This document shows, in pieces, positions 47,234 through 56,400 of a DNA stretch of 64,000 nucleotides. The position numbers and the translations under genes were made by a program. The notes beneath the pieces are model-generated. The model saw only the letters and a program-made list of their open reading frames with translations, made no database searches and was not told where the DNA came from. The stretch's first letter is position 1. Each line of letters begins with the position of its first letter. Source of the stretch: Microbacterium murale (lineage in GTDB: Bacteria; Actinomycetota; Actinomycetes; Actinomycetales; Microbacteriaceae); NCBI RefSeq assembly GCF_030815955.1, contig NZ_JAUSXK010000001.1, positions 682,001 to 746,000 of the forward strand. Reading direction: 5' to 3'.

Positions 47234-48899
47234 GCGGCAGCGGCACCTCGATGAGCTGTCGTCCGCCGACCGGTGTGCTGAGCGCCTGGTCGAGTGCGGA
47301 GCGCGTCGTGACCCGCTGGTACGTCCACCCGTAGGCGAGCGCGAGGGGCTCGAGTCGTGTCGTATGCGGTGTGTAGAAAGCGCGATCGAGGTCCTCGCGC
47401 GGCGCGGAAGACGCCACCTCGAGCGCATCGAAGATCGTGCCTCCGCCGTCGTTGCCGACGATGACCTGGATGCCCGGTTCGTGCTCGTCGGGCGGCAGCA
47501 GCAGTCCGCCGACGTCGTGCAGGAACGCAAGATCCCCCAGCAGCACCCGCGTCACGCCGGCAGCGCCCTCGGCCTGGCTGGCGATGGCGATGCCCATGGC
47601 GGTGGAGATCGTGCCGTCGATGCCAGCCAGGCCGCGGTTGGCATGCACCGGCACCTTCTTGCCGCCGAGCACAGCATCCGCGACGCGCACCAGCCGCGAC
47701 GATCCGAACATCAGTCGGTCGTGCGGCCAGGTCGCGCGCCACACGGCGTCGGCGAGCAGTTCGCGATCGAGTGGACGTCGCACGGCCTCGAGTTCCGTGC
47801 GCATCGCGTCTCGTCTCGCGGCGGAGTCGGTCGACCAGAGCCTCGCCTGATCAGGCGCGTCTTCGCTGAGGTCGACGATGGAGGCGGCTGATGCCTCCAT
47901 CCACGCGCCCAACCAGGAGCGGTCGGCCTCACCCGGAGCGACGGTGACGGATGCTGCGGCCACCGTGCGCCCGTTGAGATTCAGCGCCTCACCACCGGAG
48001 CGGACCGCGATGACCTGCACGTCGTCGCGGCGCAGGAGCGCGGTGACCTCGCGGCTGAGTGTGGGATGGCCGAGCACCACGGCGCGTTGAATCCGACCGC
48101 CGAGGATGTCGTCGCGGAGCATCTCGCGATAGCCGTGCACGACGTACCGTCCGAACCGAGCGCCGCTCACGATCTCGGCGATGAGTGGCCAGGTGCCGGC
48201 GTGTGCGATCTCTTCCGCTTCCGGGCCCGCGTCCGCACCGGCGATCACCACGGTGCGCAGGCCGCGCGTGAGCACAAGCGGCTCTCGCGATTCTGCTGCG
48301 GGAGCTTCCCCCGGAATCGCTGTCGCGCCTTCCGGAAGCACTGCGGAGAGCGGCTCTCGCGATGGCAGATTCAGATGCACGGGGCCGGCGACTCCAGGAA
48401 CGGCTGCGGGCGCAGCATCCACTCCCATCGCAGCCCCGACCGCTCGCTCGGCAAGACCGTGCCATGAGCCGTCACCGGGAACCGGCGCATCGACCGACAG
48501 CCGCACGAACGGATCGAAGAGCCCGGGCTGGACGGTGGCCTGGTTCGCGCCGATGCCGCGCAGCTCCGGTGGGCGGTCTGCGGTGAGCAGCAGCAGGGGA
48601 ACGCCCGAATGAAACGCCTCCATCGCGGCGGGAAGAAGGTTCGCCGCCGCGGTGCCGGATGTGCAGATGACGGCGGCGGGTACCCGTGTCTCGCGAGCGA
48701 GGCCCAGCGCGGTGAAGCCGGCGACGCGCTCATCGATGCGCACGTGCACGCGCACCGCTCCCTGCCGGGCGAAGCGGGTGGCGGCGAGCGCGAGCGCCTG
48801 CGAGCGCGAACCCGGTGCGATCACGATGTCGCGCACACCGTGCGCGATGAGGTCGGCGAGGAGGGATGCCGCGGCATCCGATGCCGGCGATGCCGTCAC
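47226..48899 (-). CDS. menD: MenD, SEPHCHC synthase
   Basis: 557 residues, a thiamine diphosphate enzyme. VIAPGSRSQALALAA at the start binds isochorismate. The N-terminal HVRIDERVAGFTALGLA, AAVICTSGTAAANLLPAAMEA and C-terminal GNDGGGTIFDALE (ThDP-Mg site) are characteristic. It makes SEPHCHC from isochorismate and 2-oxoglutarate. It is flanked by overlapping PLDc_N and hemerythrin genes. Confidence 0.95.
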   Translation of the reverse strand: MTASPASDAAASLLADLIAHGVRDIVIAPGSRSQALALAATRFARQGAVRVHVRIDERVAGFTALGLARETRVPAAVICTSGTAAANLLPAAMEAFHSGVPLLLLTADRPPELRGIGANQATVQPGLFDPFVRLSVDAPVPGDGSWHGLAERAVGAAMGVDAAPAAVPGVAGPVHLNLPSREPLSAVLPEGATAIPGEAPAAESREPLVLTRGLRTVVIAGADAGPEAEEIAHAGTWPLIAEIVSGARFGRYVVHGYREMLRDDILGGRIQRAVVLGHPTLSREVTALLRRDDVQVIAVRSGGEALNLNGRTVAAASVTVAPGEADRSWLGAWMEASAASIVDLSEDAPDQARLWSTDSAARRDAMRTELEAVRRPLDRELLADAVWRATWPHDRLMFGSSRLVRVADAVLGGKKVPVHANRGLAGIDGTISTAMGIAIASQAEGAAGVTRVLLGDLAFLHDVGGLLLPPDEHEPGIQVIVGNDGGGTIFDALEVASSAPREDLDRAFYTPHTTRLEPLALAYGWTYQRVTTRSALDQALSTPVGGRQLIEVPLPRE

Positions 48900-49243
48900 G
48901 ATCGAGGCTCGGCCGCCGGAGGGTCTGTCTCGTCGTCCAGGCGTGCGAGTTCCTCTTCGAGCCGGCGGATGCGGTCGTCCTGTTCGGTGTTGCCGAGGCT
49001 GCGGAGGAACTCAGGGTCATCGTCTGGCGCAGCCCTGCGGATGCTCTCCTGGTCGCGGCGCCGCCGACGGCCGAGAGCGAACCAGAGGATGCCGCCGAGC
49101 ACGGGAATGAGGACGACGATCGCGATCCAGGCCGCCTTGGAGGCGCCACGGTGCCGCGTCGCCGGCTGCACTGCGCAGTCGACGATGCTGAACACCCAGA
49201 ATACGAGGGCAAGGAAGCCCCCGACGATCAGTAGTCTCGCCAC
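48896..49243 (-). CDS. PLDc_N-type small membrane protein
   Basis: 115 residues with two N-terminal membrane helices separated by a short loop: MARLLIVGGFLALVFWVFS..., KAAWIAIVVLIPVLGGILWFALGRRRRR. This helical pair with the GxxxWFxxGR ending matches the phospholipase D nuclease N-terminal-like (PLDc_N) domain. The C-terminal half is an acidic coiled coil (DDRIRRLEEELARLDDETD). Coupled to menD by a four-base overlap. Function unknown. Confidence 0.8.
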   Translation of the reverse strand: MARLLIVGGFLALVFWVFSIVDCAVQPATRHRGASKAAWIAIVVLIPVLGGILWFALGRRRRRDQESIRRAAPDDDPEFLRSLGNTEQDDRIRRLEEELARLDDETDPPAAEPRS

Positions 49244-49301
49244 GTATTCATTCTAGGCGGGTTATCCGCACGCGGATCCCTGACTCCGGCGCGCTCAGCG
49301 C

Positions 49302-50765
49302 TCAGGTGCGCACGAGCGCGTCAGGCTCCGACGTCGGGACCGGCGGTTCCGCATCACCGGTGTCACTGGCCGGCGTGGTCGAGGAGCGACCGGCCGGCAG
49401 CCACAATCCGACGATCGATGCCGCGAAGAGCACTGCAGCGCCCACGAGAACCGCCGGCCGGGCCGCCTCCACGTACATATCCGGCCGCAACTCACCGCCG
49501 GCCCCGACGAAGACCGCCGTCATGACGGCTGTGCCGAGCGCGATTCCGATCTCTCTGACCGTGGAGTTGACCCCGGAGGCCTTGGCATGGTCGATGACAC
49601 CGAGCGTCGCGAGCAGCGCGGTCGCTGAGGGTGCGAACACGAGCCCCATGCCGACACCCGCCATGACGAACGGTGCGACCAGGGCCGCATAGGCAGTCGT
49701 CTCCGACATGATGAGCGCGATCCACAGCAGGCCGGCGCCCTGAAGAACGAGGCCGGCGACCATGAGCGCGCGCGTCCCGATGCGTGGCGCGAAGATGCCG
49801 GCGAGAGGTGCGACGAACATCGGCGCGAGGGTCCACGGCGTCGTCTGCACTGCTGCCTCCAGGGGTGAGGCCCCCTGCACCACCTGCAGGTACTGGATCA
49901 GGATGAACACGGCACCGAACGTCCCGAAGCTGAACGCGAAGCCCACCACGTTCGTGGCTGAGAACGAACGATCTGAGAACAGCCGCAGCGGGACGAGCGG
50001 TGCGGCCGCGCGACGTTGCCACAGCAGGAAGGCCACGAGCAGTACGGCACCGGCGGCAAGCTCCATGACGACCCCGAGAGACGACCATCCGTCATCGTTG
50101 CCGCGCACGATGCCATGCACGAGCGCGAGAACGCTTCCGGCCGCGAACACGGCTCCGACCAGGTCGATGCGCGCCTTCGCTCCGAAGTCGTTGTTCAACA
50201 CGAACAGCGCGAGCGGAATGGCGACGATCGCCACAGGGATGTTGAGCCAGAAGATCGCCTGCCAGTTCCAGCCTTCTATGACCGCACCGCCGACCAGCGG
50301 GCCGACGGCGACACCGAGACCGGATACCCCACCCCAGATGCCGATGGCCAGTGGCCGACGCTCCGGAGCGACACCGCCGGAGAGGAGCGCGAGGGACAGC
50401 GGCAGTACCCCCGCACCACCGAAGCCCTGCACCGCGCGTGCCGTGATGAGCTGCGTCGGATCCGAGCTGAGTGCCGCGGCGACCGAGCCGACGGAGAAAA
50501 GGGCGATGCCGATCAGGAACACCGTCCGCCTCCCGAAGCGATCGCCGAGGGCAGCGGCGATGAGGATCGTGCTCGCGAACGCCAGCGTGTAGGCGTTGAC
50601 GAACCACTGCAGCTCTTCGACGCTCGCGCCGAGCTCGGCGTGGAGAACAGGCAGTGCGTTCGTCATGACGAGGTTGTCCAGGGTTGCCATGAACATGGGG
50701 AGCGCTGCCGCGGCGATGACCAGCCCGAAGGAGCGTCGTCGCGTGGGTGTCAGCTGAGGGGTCAT
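49302..50765 (-). CDS. DHA2-family MFS drug exporter
   Basis: 487 residues with about 14 membrane helices. MATLDNLVMTNALPVLHAEL (motif D1), LGDRFGRRTVFLIGIALF (motif A) and GVAVGPLVGGAVIEGWNWQAIFWLNIPV (motif C region) identify a DHA2 multidrug/proton antiporter of the LfrA/EmrB group. Divergent from a TetR regulator, with two palindromic operators between them. Confidence 0.92.
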   Translation of the reverse strand: MTPQLTPTRRRSFGLVIAAAALPMFMATLDNLVMTNALPVLHAELGASVEELQWFVNAYTLAFASTILIAAALGDRFGRRTVFLIGIALFSVGSVAAALSSDPTQLITARAVQGFGGAGVLPLSLALLSGGVAPERRPLAIGIWGGVSGLGVAVGPLVGGAVIEGWNWQAIFWLNIPVAIVAIPLALFVLNNDFGAKARIDLVGAVFAAGSVLALVHGIVRGNDDGWSSLGVVMELAAGAVLLVAFLLWQRRAAAPLVPLRLFSDRSFSATNVVGFAFSFGTFGAVFILIQYLQVVQGASPLEAAVQTTPWTLAPMFVAPLAGIFAPRIGTRALMVAGLVLQGAGLLWIALIMSETTAYAALVAPFVMAGVGMGLVFAPSATALLATLGVIDHAKASGVNSTVREIGIALGTAVMTAVFVGAGGELRPDMYVEAARPAVLVGAAVLFAASIVGLWLPAGRSSTTPASDTGDAEPPVPTSEPDALVRT

Positions 50766-50789
50766 GAGTTCTTCCCTTTTGGAGAGGTT

Positions 50790-50805
50790 GTAATCGAATG
50801 ATTAC
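50790..50805. promoter_or_regulatory. TetR operator 1, GTAATCGAATGATTAC
   Basis: Perfect inverted repeat GTAATC-n4-GATTAC in the 74-bp divergent promoter region, 24 bp upstream of the exporter start codon. Same architecture as operator 2. Confidence 0.7.
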
Positions 50806-50823
50806 TTGACCTGAGTTACTGTA

Positions 50824-50839
50824 GTAATCGACTGATAAC
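50824..50839. promoter_or_regulatory. TetR operator 2, GTAATCGACTGATAAC
   Basis: GTAATC-n4-GATAAC, one mismatch from a perfect palindrome, ending immediately before the regulator's ATG. Binding here would block the regulator's own expression. Confidence 0.68.
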
Positions 50840-51448
50840 ATGTCAAGAATGAGCTCTCCCCGCCTGTCATCGGGCGAACGCCGCGAACAGATCGTGCTCG
50901 CGGCGGTCGCGGTCTTCGGTGCCCGAGGTTATGTCGGCACGACCACCGATGAGGTTGCCCGTGCGGCCGGAGTGAGCCAGCCCTACGTCGTACGCCTGTT
51001 CGGTTCGAAGGAGAATCTCTTCCTCGCCGCGATGGAGGAATCACTCGATCGGATGATGTCCTCCTTCCGCGCTGCGCTCGTCGCGGACGACAGCGGCCTG
51101 TCGACGGAGAAGCGCATCGGTCGGGCCTATGTCGATCTGCTCAACGTGCGAGGGATGCATCAGATGCTCGCGCACAGTTACCTGCTCGGCAGTCATCCCG
51201 TGATCGGCCCTGCTGCGCGACGGGGTTTCACAACGGTCTGGCGGTTCTTCCGTGAGGAAGCCGGGTTCGATGCGGAGAGCGCCAGGAACTTCATGGCAGA
51301 GGGGATGCTGATCAGCACGATGATCGGATTGCGGATCGTCGACGACTACGGCACGGATCCCGAGATCGACGAGCTGTTCGCCGCCTGCTTCCCCACCGAA
51401 CTGTCGAGCGTGCTCGATCTGGTCCCCCGCGGCAACGAGCCCTGGTAG
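50840..51448 (+). CDS. TetR family transcriptional regulator of the exporter
   Basis: 202 residues. The N-terminal helix-turn-helix is REQIVLAAVAVFGARGYVGTTTDEVARAAGVSQPYVVRLFGSKENLF. The ligand-binding domain follows. The first ATG touches operator 2, and a second in-frame ATG is three codons later; neither has a clear ribosome binding site, so the transcript may be leaderless. It likely represses both itself and the divergent DHA2 exporter until a drug binds. Confidence 0.92.
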   Translation: MSRMSSPRLSSGERREQIVLAAVAVFGARGYVGTTTDEVARAAGVSQPYVVRLFGSKENLFLAAMEESLDRMMSSFRAALVADDSGLSTEKRIGRAYVDLLNVRGMHQMLAHSYLLGSHPVIGPAARRGFTTVWRFFREEAGFDAESARNFMAEGMLISTMIGLRIVDDYGTDPEIDELFAACFPTELSSVLDLVPRGNEPW

Positions 51449-51467
51449 GTCGCCGAGTGCGCACACG

Positions 51468-52190
51468 ATGATCGACAGCTTCTCGCTGGGTCCCGTGCGG
51501 ATCGCCTGGGCCACGATCGATCCCCCGGCTTTCGCGGTGCAGGAAACTCTGCGCCAAATCGGAGACTCCCAGCTTCTCCGCCATCAGGGCCTGGATGAGC
51601 CCAGCGCCAAGCGGTTCGCCGCTGGGCGTCTGCTGCTCGCGGAGCTCATTCCCGAGCTGATCTCGGCAGACGGGGTCCGCCTCACGAGTGTCTGCGATCA
51701 GTGCGGGGGCGACCATGGCTGCCCCCGCATCGAAGGAGCGCCGTTCACCGTGAGCCTCAGTTACGCCGGTGACATGGTCGTCGCTGCCGCGGTCGCGCTG
51801 GAATCGGCATCCGCGGTGGGCATAGACATCGAACCCCGCGCGAGCAACGACGATGCCCCACTGCACGAGCTCACACGCCTGTTCGCGCCCCGGTCTCCGC
51901 CTGGACTGCGCGAATGGACCGAGATCGAAGCGGCCGTCAAGGCGGACGGCCGTGGTCTGCGCATCCCGCCCTCAGCTGTCAGGTTCGGCGAGCACTCCGC
52001 AATGCTGCTTCCTGGGGGACGGAGGGTTCTCGTCCCTGACCGACGAGATCGCTTCGAGGTCGCCGCCGTACCGGGCCCGCCGGCCCACATCGTCAGCGTC
52101 GCCGTCGTCGCTGCTGTCAACGAGGCAACGCAGGGAGCGCCGTCGCGTCCAGCCAGGCGTGGAAGAGCTCGGCGAGCGCAGATCCGGTGA
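51468..52190 (+). CDS. 4'-phosphopantetheinyl transferase (Sfp-type)
   Basis: 240 residues. The Mg/CoA-binding signature VGIDIEPR lies mid-protein and WTEIEAAVKADGRGL follows, the two hallmarks of Sfp-type enzymes. It also has the substrate-region segment TVSLSYAGDMVVAAAV. It would convert apo carrier domains to the holo form, and the Pls-type NRPS on the opposite strand is the obvious partner. Its last 74 bp overlap the 3' end of the M1 peptidase gene on the other strand. The C-terminal ~20 residues are Arg/Ala-rich. Confidence 0.88.
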   Translation: MIDSFSLGPVRIAWATIDPPAFAVQETLRQIGDSQLLRHQGLDEPSAKRFAAGRLLLAELIPELISADGVRLTSVCDQCGGDHGCPRIEGAPFTVSLSYAGDMVVAAAVALESASAVGIDIEPRASNDDAPLHELTRLFAPRSPPGLREWTEIEAAVKADGRGLRIPPSAVRFGEHSAMLLPGGRRVLVPDRRDRFEVAAVPGPPAHIVSVAVVAAVNEATQGAPSRPARRGRARRAQIR

Positions 52191-53409
52191 CTTCTTCGGC
52201 CAACGCGATGAAGTCGGCGGTCGTCGCCGTCGCCCAGCGGAAGCGGTCGGTCCAGGTGCGCAGCAACCGGAAGAACGCCTCGTCGCCGACCGTCAGACGC
52301 ACAGCGTGGAGCGCGAGCGCACCTCGTTTGTAGATCCGGTCATCGAACATCAGGTCGGGGCCGGGCGCGCCGAGGAGGATGTCCTGATCGAGGGCGCCCA
52401 GGCGACGGTGATGTACCACTGCTTCAGCGTGCGCTGTGGGGCCGCCAGAGCGCTCCGACCAGATCCATTCCGCGTAGCAGGCGAATCCTTCGTTCAGCCA
52501 GATGTCATGCCACTGCGACAGCCCGACGCTGTTTCCGAACCACTGATGAGCGAGCTCGTGTGCGATGAGACGCTCTGACCCACTGCCGCCGTCGGCATGA
52601 TTCGCACCGAAGATGCCGACGCCCTGCGCCTCCAGGGGAATCTCCAACTCGTCCTCGGTGACGACGACCCGGTAGTCCGGCAGCGGGTAGGGCCCGAACG
52701 TCTCCTCGAACACCCTCATCATCGCGGGCAGGTCGGCGAAGTCCGCCAACACTCGGCCCTCCAGCGAGCGCGGGTAGTGAAGCTCACCCACCACACCGGT
52801 GAACTCGATCGGCGACTGGACATAGCGGCCGATCTGAACGGTCGCGAGATACGTGGCCGTGGGGATGTCACGGTCGAAGATCCATGTCGTCCTGCCGCCG
52901 CGGGTCGACCGTGACGTGGTTCCACCGGCGATGACCGTGTACGCGGAATCGGTGGTGAAGGTCAACCGATAAGTCGCCTTGTCCGACGGGAGATCGTTGC
53001 AGGGGAACCACGTCGGCGCACCGGTCGGCTGCGACGCGGTGATGACGCCGTCTTCCAGTTCCTCCCAGCCGATCGTCCCCCATCGCGATCGACGGGGCCT
53101 CGGGGCGCCGGCATAGGCGATGGTCACCGCGAACGCGTCGCCGGCGGCGAGTGGCGTGCCGAGAGAGACGCGGAGTTTTCGATCGCTCTGGCGAAAGGGC
53201 ACTGACTTCCCGGCGCCGAGGCGCACTCGTGAGGCGCGGAGCCCGACGAGGTCGAACGACAGCGCGCTGGTCGCCGCGCGGACGTGCCCGCTCACGATGG
53301 CTGTGCCGCTGAGACGATTCGTCGTCACCTTGTACTCGAGCTCGAGCTCGTAGTGGTCGACGCTCAGGTTCGAATCGCCGCTCTGCGCGACGTACGGGTC
53401 GCCGCTCAT
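52117..53409 (-). CDS. M1 family zinc metallopeptidase
   Basis: 430 residues from MSGDPYVAQSGDSNLSVDHYELELEYKVT at 53409. The zinc site is HELAHQW with the third ligand in NEGFACYAEW 18 residues on. The substrate-side motif is EAQGVGIFG in place of the usual GAMEN. It lacks the C-terminal helical domain of full aminopeptidase N (about 850 residues), like other short actinobacterial M1 proteins. The start overlaps the NRPS stop in ATGA, so it is made from the same transcript. It could process or degrade the NRPS product. Confidence 0.9.
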   Translation of the reverse strand: MSGDPYVAQSGDSNLSVDHYELELEYKVTTNRLSGTAIVSGHVRAATSALSFDLVGLRASRVRLGAGKSVPFRQSDRKLRVSLGTPLAAGDAFAVTIAYAGAPRPRRSRWGTIGWEELEDGVITASQPTGAPTWFPCNDLPSDKATYRLTFTTDSAYTVIAGGTTSRSTRGGRTTWIFDRDIPTATYLATVQIGRYVQSPIEFTGVVGELHYPRSLEGRVLADFADLPAMMRVFEETFGPYPLPDYRVVVTEDELEIPLEAQGVGIFGANHADGGSGSERLIAHELAHQWFGNSVGLSQWHDIWLNEGFACYAEWIWSERSGGPTAHAEAVVHHRRLGALDQDILLGAPGPDLMFDDRIYKRGALALHAVRLTVGDEAFFRLLRTWTDRFRWATATTADFIALAEEVTGSALAELFHAWLDATALPALPR

Positions 53410-56400
53410 ACGTCTGCAGACTGATACGCGCGGACCTTGACCGCGCGCCACGGCCCGATCGGGTTGCCACTCCATCGGCTGCCCACCGGAACAGTCTCAC
53501 CACGCATGACGAGGGAAGCCGGACCGACGGTGGCATTCGCCCCGATCGAGGCAGCCGGGAGGATGACGCTGTGCGGGCCGAGGGTCGCACCCGCTTCGAG
53601 TGTCACTGTGTCGGTGCTCATCACTCGATCATGGAACAGATGAGTCTGAACCACACAACCGCGGTTCACGGTTGCCCCGTCACCGAGCGTCACTAGATCG
53701 GGCTCCGGCAGCCAATAACTGTCGGTCCAGACACCGCGGCCGATCTTGGCGCCGAGCGAACGCAGCCACATCGCGAGGACAGGCGTGCCGGCTGCCGCGT
53801 TGGCGAACCAGGGCGCGGCGACCATCTCGGTGAAGGTGTCGGAGACCTCGGTGCGCCAGACGAAGCTGGACCATAGCGGATGCTCGCCGGGGCGGATGCG
53901 ACCCACGATCACCCATTTCGCGACGGTGCTGATGAGGGCCGCGAACAGCCCCGCGAGCATGACGACGACGCCGGAGAGCACGACGGCAACGATCGGCCCC
54001 CAGGCCTCGATCATCGCGGTGAGCGCGAAGAGGACCGCGAGCCCCAGCGCACAGCTGACGACGACGGGGATGAACCGGCACAGCTCCCACAGTGTGCGGG
54101 CGACGCGGAGGCCGACGCGAGGCCGGTAGGTGCGCTCGAGATCGGCGTCGTTCACCACACGGCGAAGTCGCATCGCCGGCGAGCCGAGCCACGACGATCC
54201 CGGCTTGGACTTCTCCGGTGCTACTGAGAGCACGGCGACGAGGCCATCGCGCGGCACCCGATGGCCGGGGCCGGCCATCCCCGAGTTGCCGAGGAAGGCG
54301 CGCTTGCCGATGCGGGCGCGATCCAGACGCATCCATCCGCCCTTGAGCTCGTACGCCGCGACCATCGTGTCGTCGGCGAGGAATGCACCGTCGTCGATCG
54401 TCGTCATCGACGGGATCAGCAGCACTGTCGACGCTTCCACCTCGCGTCCGACCTTGGCGCCCAGCATCCGGAGCCAGATCGGGGTGAACAGGCTCGAATA
54501 GATCGGGAACAGGATCGTGCGCGCAGAGTCGAGCAGTCGCTCGGTCGACCATGCCTGCCAGGCGACACGACCACGGACAGGGTGGATGCCTTCCCTCAGG
54601 CCGATCGCGAGCAGCCGTGTCAGCGCAACGACGAGAGCCGCGAGCGTGACACCGGCCGCGAGCGTCGCTGGCACCACCCAGGCAGCAACGGCGGGAAGGG
54701 CTTCGAGTATCGAGTCCGATCCCCGGATCGCCTGGGCGATCACGAGCAGTCCGACGCTGTACGCGATGAACGGAAGCAGTGCGAGACCGGCGGATGACAG
54801 CCCATAGACCCACAACCAGCGCCGCGGGGCGGGTGGGCGCTCCGGCGCGAGGGGGCTGGACGTTCCACCCACACGCACGGCGGGCGAACCTGCCCATCGC
54901 TGGCCCGCGCGCACTCTGCCGAACACGGCTGAGCCCGGTGCGATCTCGGCGTTGCGGCCGATCCTCGTTCCGGGGGCGAGTGTGCTGCGGGCGCCGATCG
55001 TGGCCCCCGCTCCGATGCGGATGCCGCCGATCCGTACAGTGTCGCCGTCGATCCAGTATCCGCTCAGGTCCACTTCCGGCTCGATCGCTGCACCGTCAGC
55101 GATCTCGAGCATTCCGGTGACAGGGGGCAGCGCGTGCAGGTCGACGTTCGGACCGATCTTCGCCCCCAGAGCCCGTGCGTAATAGCTCACCCACGGTGCA
55201 CCGGCGAGCCCCACCGGGTCGATCTGGTGGGCGATCTGCTCGGCGAGCCAGAGCCGCAGGTGCACTCCTCCCCCGCGTGGGTGGTCACCGGGTCGCACCC
55301 CCGCGAGCAGAAGTCGCGACAGGCCCGCCGACACAGCCATACGGCCGAACGGAATCACGAAGATCAGCAGGCCGATCGCGATCACCCACCATGGCGCGTC
55401 GGGCAGGAACTCGAATCCGGGTACGAGCTGCAGGATCCAGCTGCCGGTGAGCAGCCACAGCGTCCAGCGGATGCCGGTGAGGATGAACAACGGCACGCTG
55501 GCGATGCTCTGCACCCACTGCATGATCTTCGGCGTCGGATGAGCGGTGCTGAAGCTCTCAGCCACCACATTCTCGGCAGATTCCTCTTCCACGGCATCCG
55601 CCATCTGGCGGAGCTTCGGCAGATCGTAGACGTCCGCCATCGTGAATTCCGGTGCACGGACACGGATGCGGGACACGAGCTGGGCCGCGGCGAGCGACCC
55701 GCCACCGAGCTGGAAGAAGTCAGCCTTCTCATCGGCAGGGCGGATCCCCAGCACAGCCAGCCACTGCTCCGCGAGCCAAGCGGCGGTGCCGGACAGCGAG
55801 GAATCCGACGCATCGGTGTCTTCCAACGGCCAGGGCAGTGCAGCTTTGTCGACCTTGCCGGAGGTACGCACCGGCAGTTCGTCCATCACGGCGAGCAGCG
55901 GGATGAGCGGCGCCGGCAGCGTCTCCGCCAGCTCGGCACGCGCCGTCTGCCGGTCAAAGCCCGAAGTGGGTACGACGTAGCCGACGAGCAGTTGCACACC
56001 GCCCTCCGAGCGCTGGACGACCACTGTCGCCGCCGAGACCGCGGTCAGCGCCTGCAGCGCAGACTCGACCTCGCCGAGTTCTATGCGGCGCCCACCCACC
56101 TTCACCTGATCGTCCGCGCGGCCTTGGAAGAGCAGCCCCGCGGAATCGGCGCGCACGAGGTCACCGGAGCGATAGGCGCGCTCCCAGCCGAGGGTGGGCA
56201 TCGGCGCGTACTTCTCGGTGTCTTTCGCCGGGTCCAGGTACCTGGCCAGTCCGACGCCACCGATGATCAGCTCGCCCACTTCGCCGTCTGCGACCTGGTT
56301 CCCCTCCGCGTCCACGACGGCCAGATTCCAGCCGTCCAAGGGCAGCCCGATGCGCACGGGTCCCTCACCGTCGAGCAATGCCGCACACGCCACCACCGTC

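Noticed and set aside
53361..53380. tRNA T-arm-like GGTTCGAATC
   Set aside because: It falls inside the N-terminal codons of the M1 peptidase and no anticodon or acceptor stem surrounds it.
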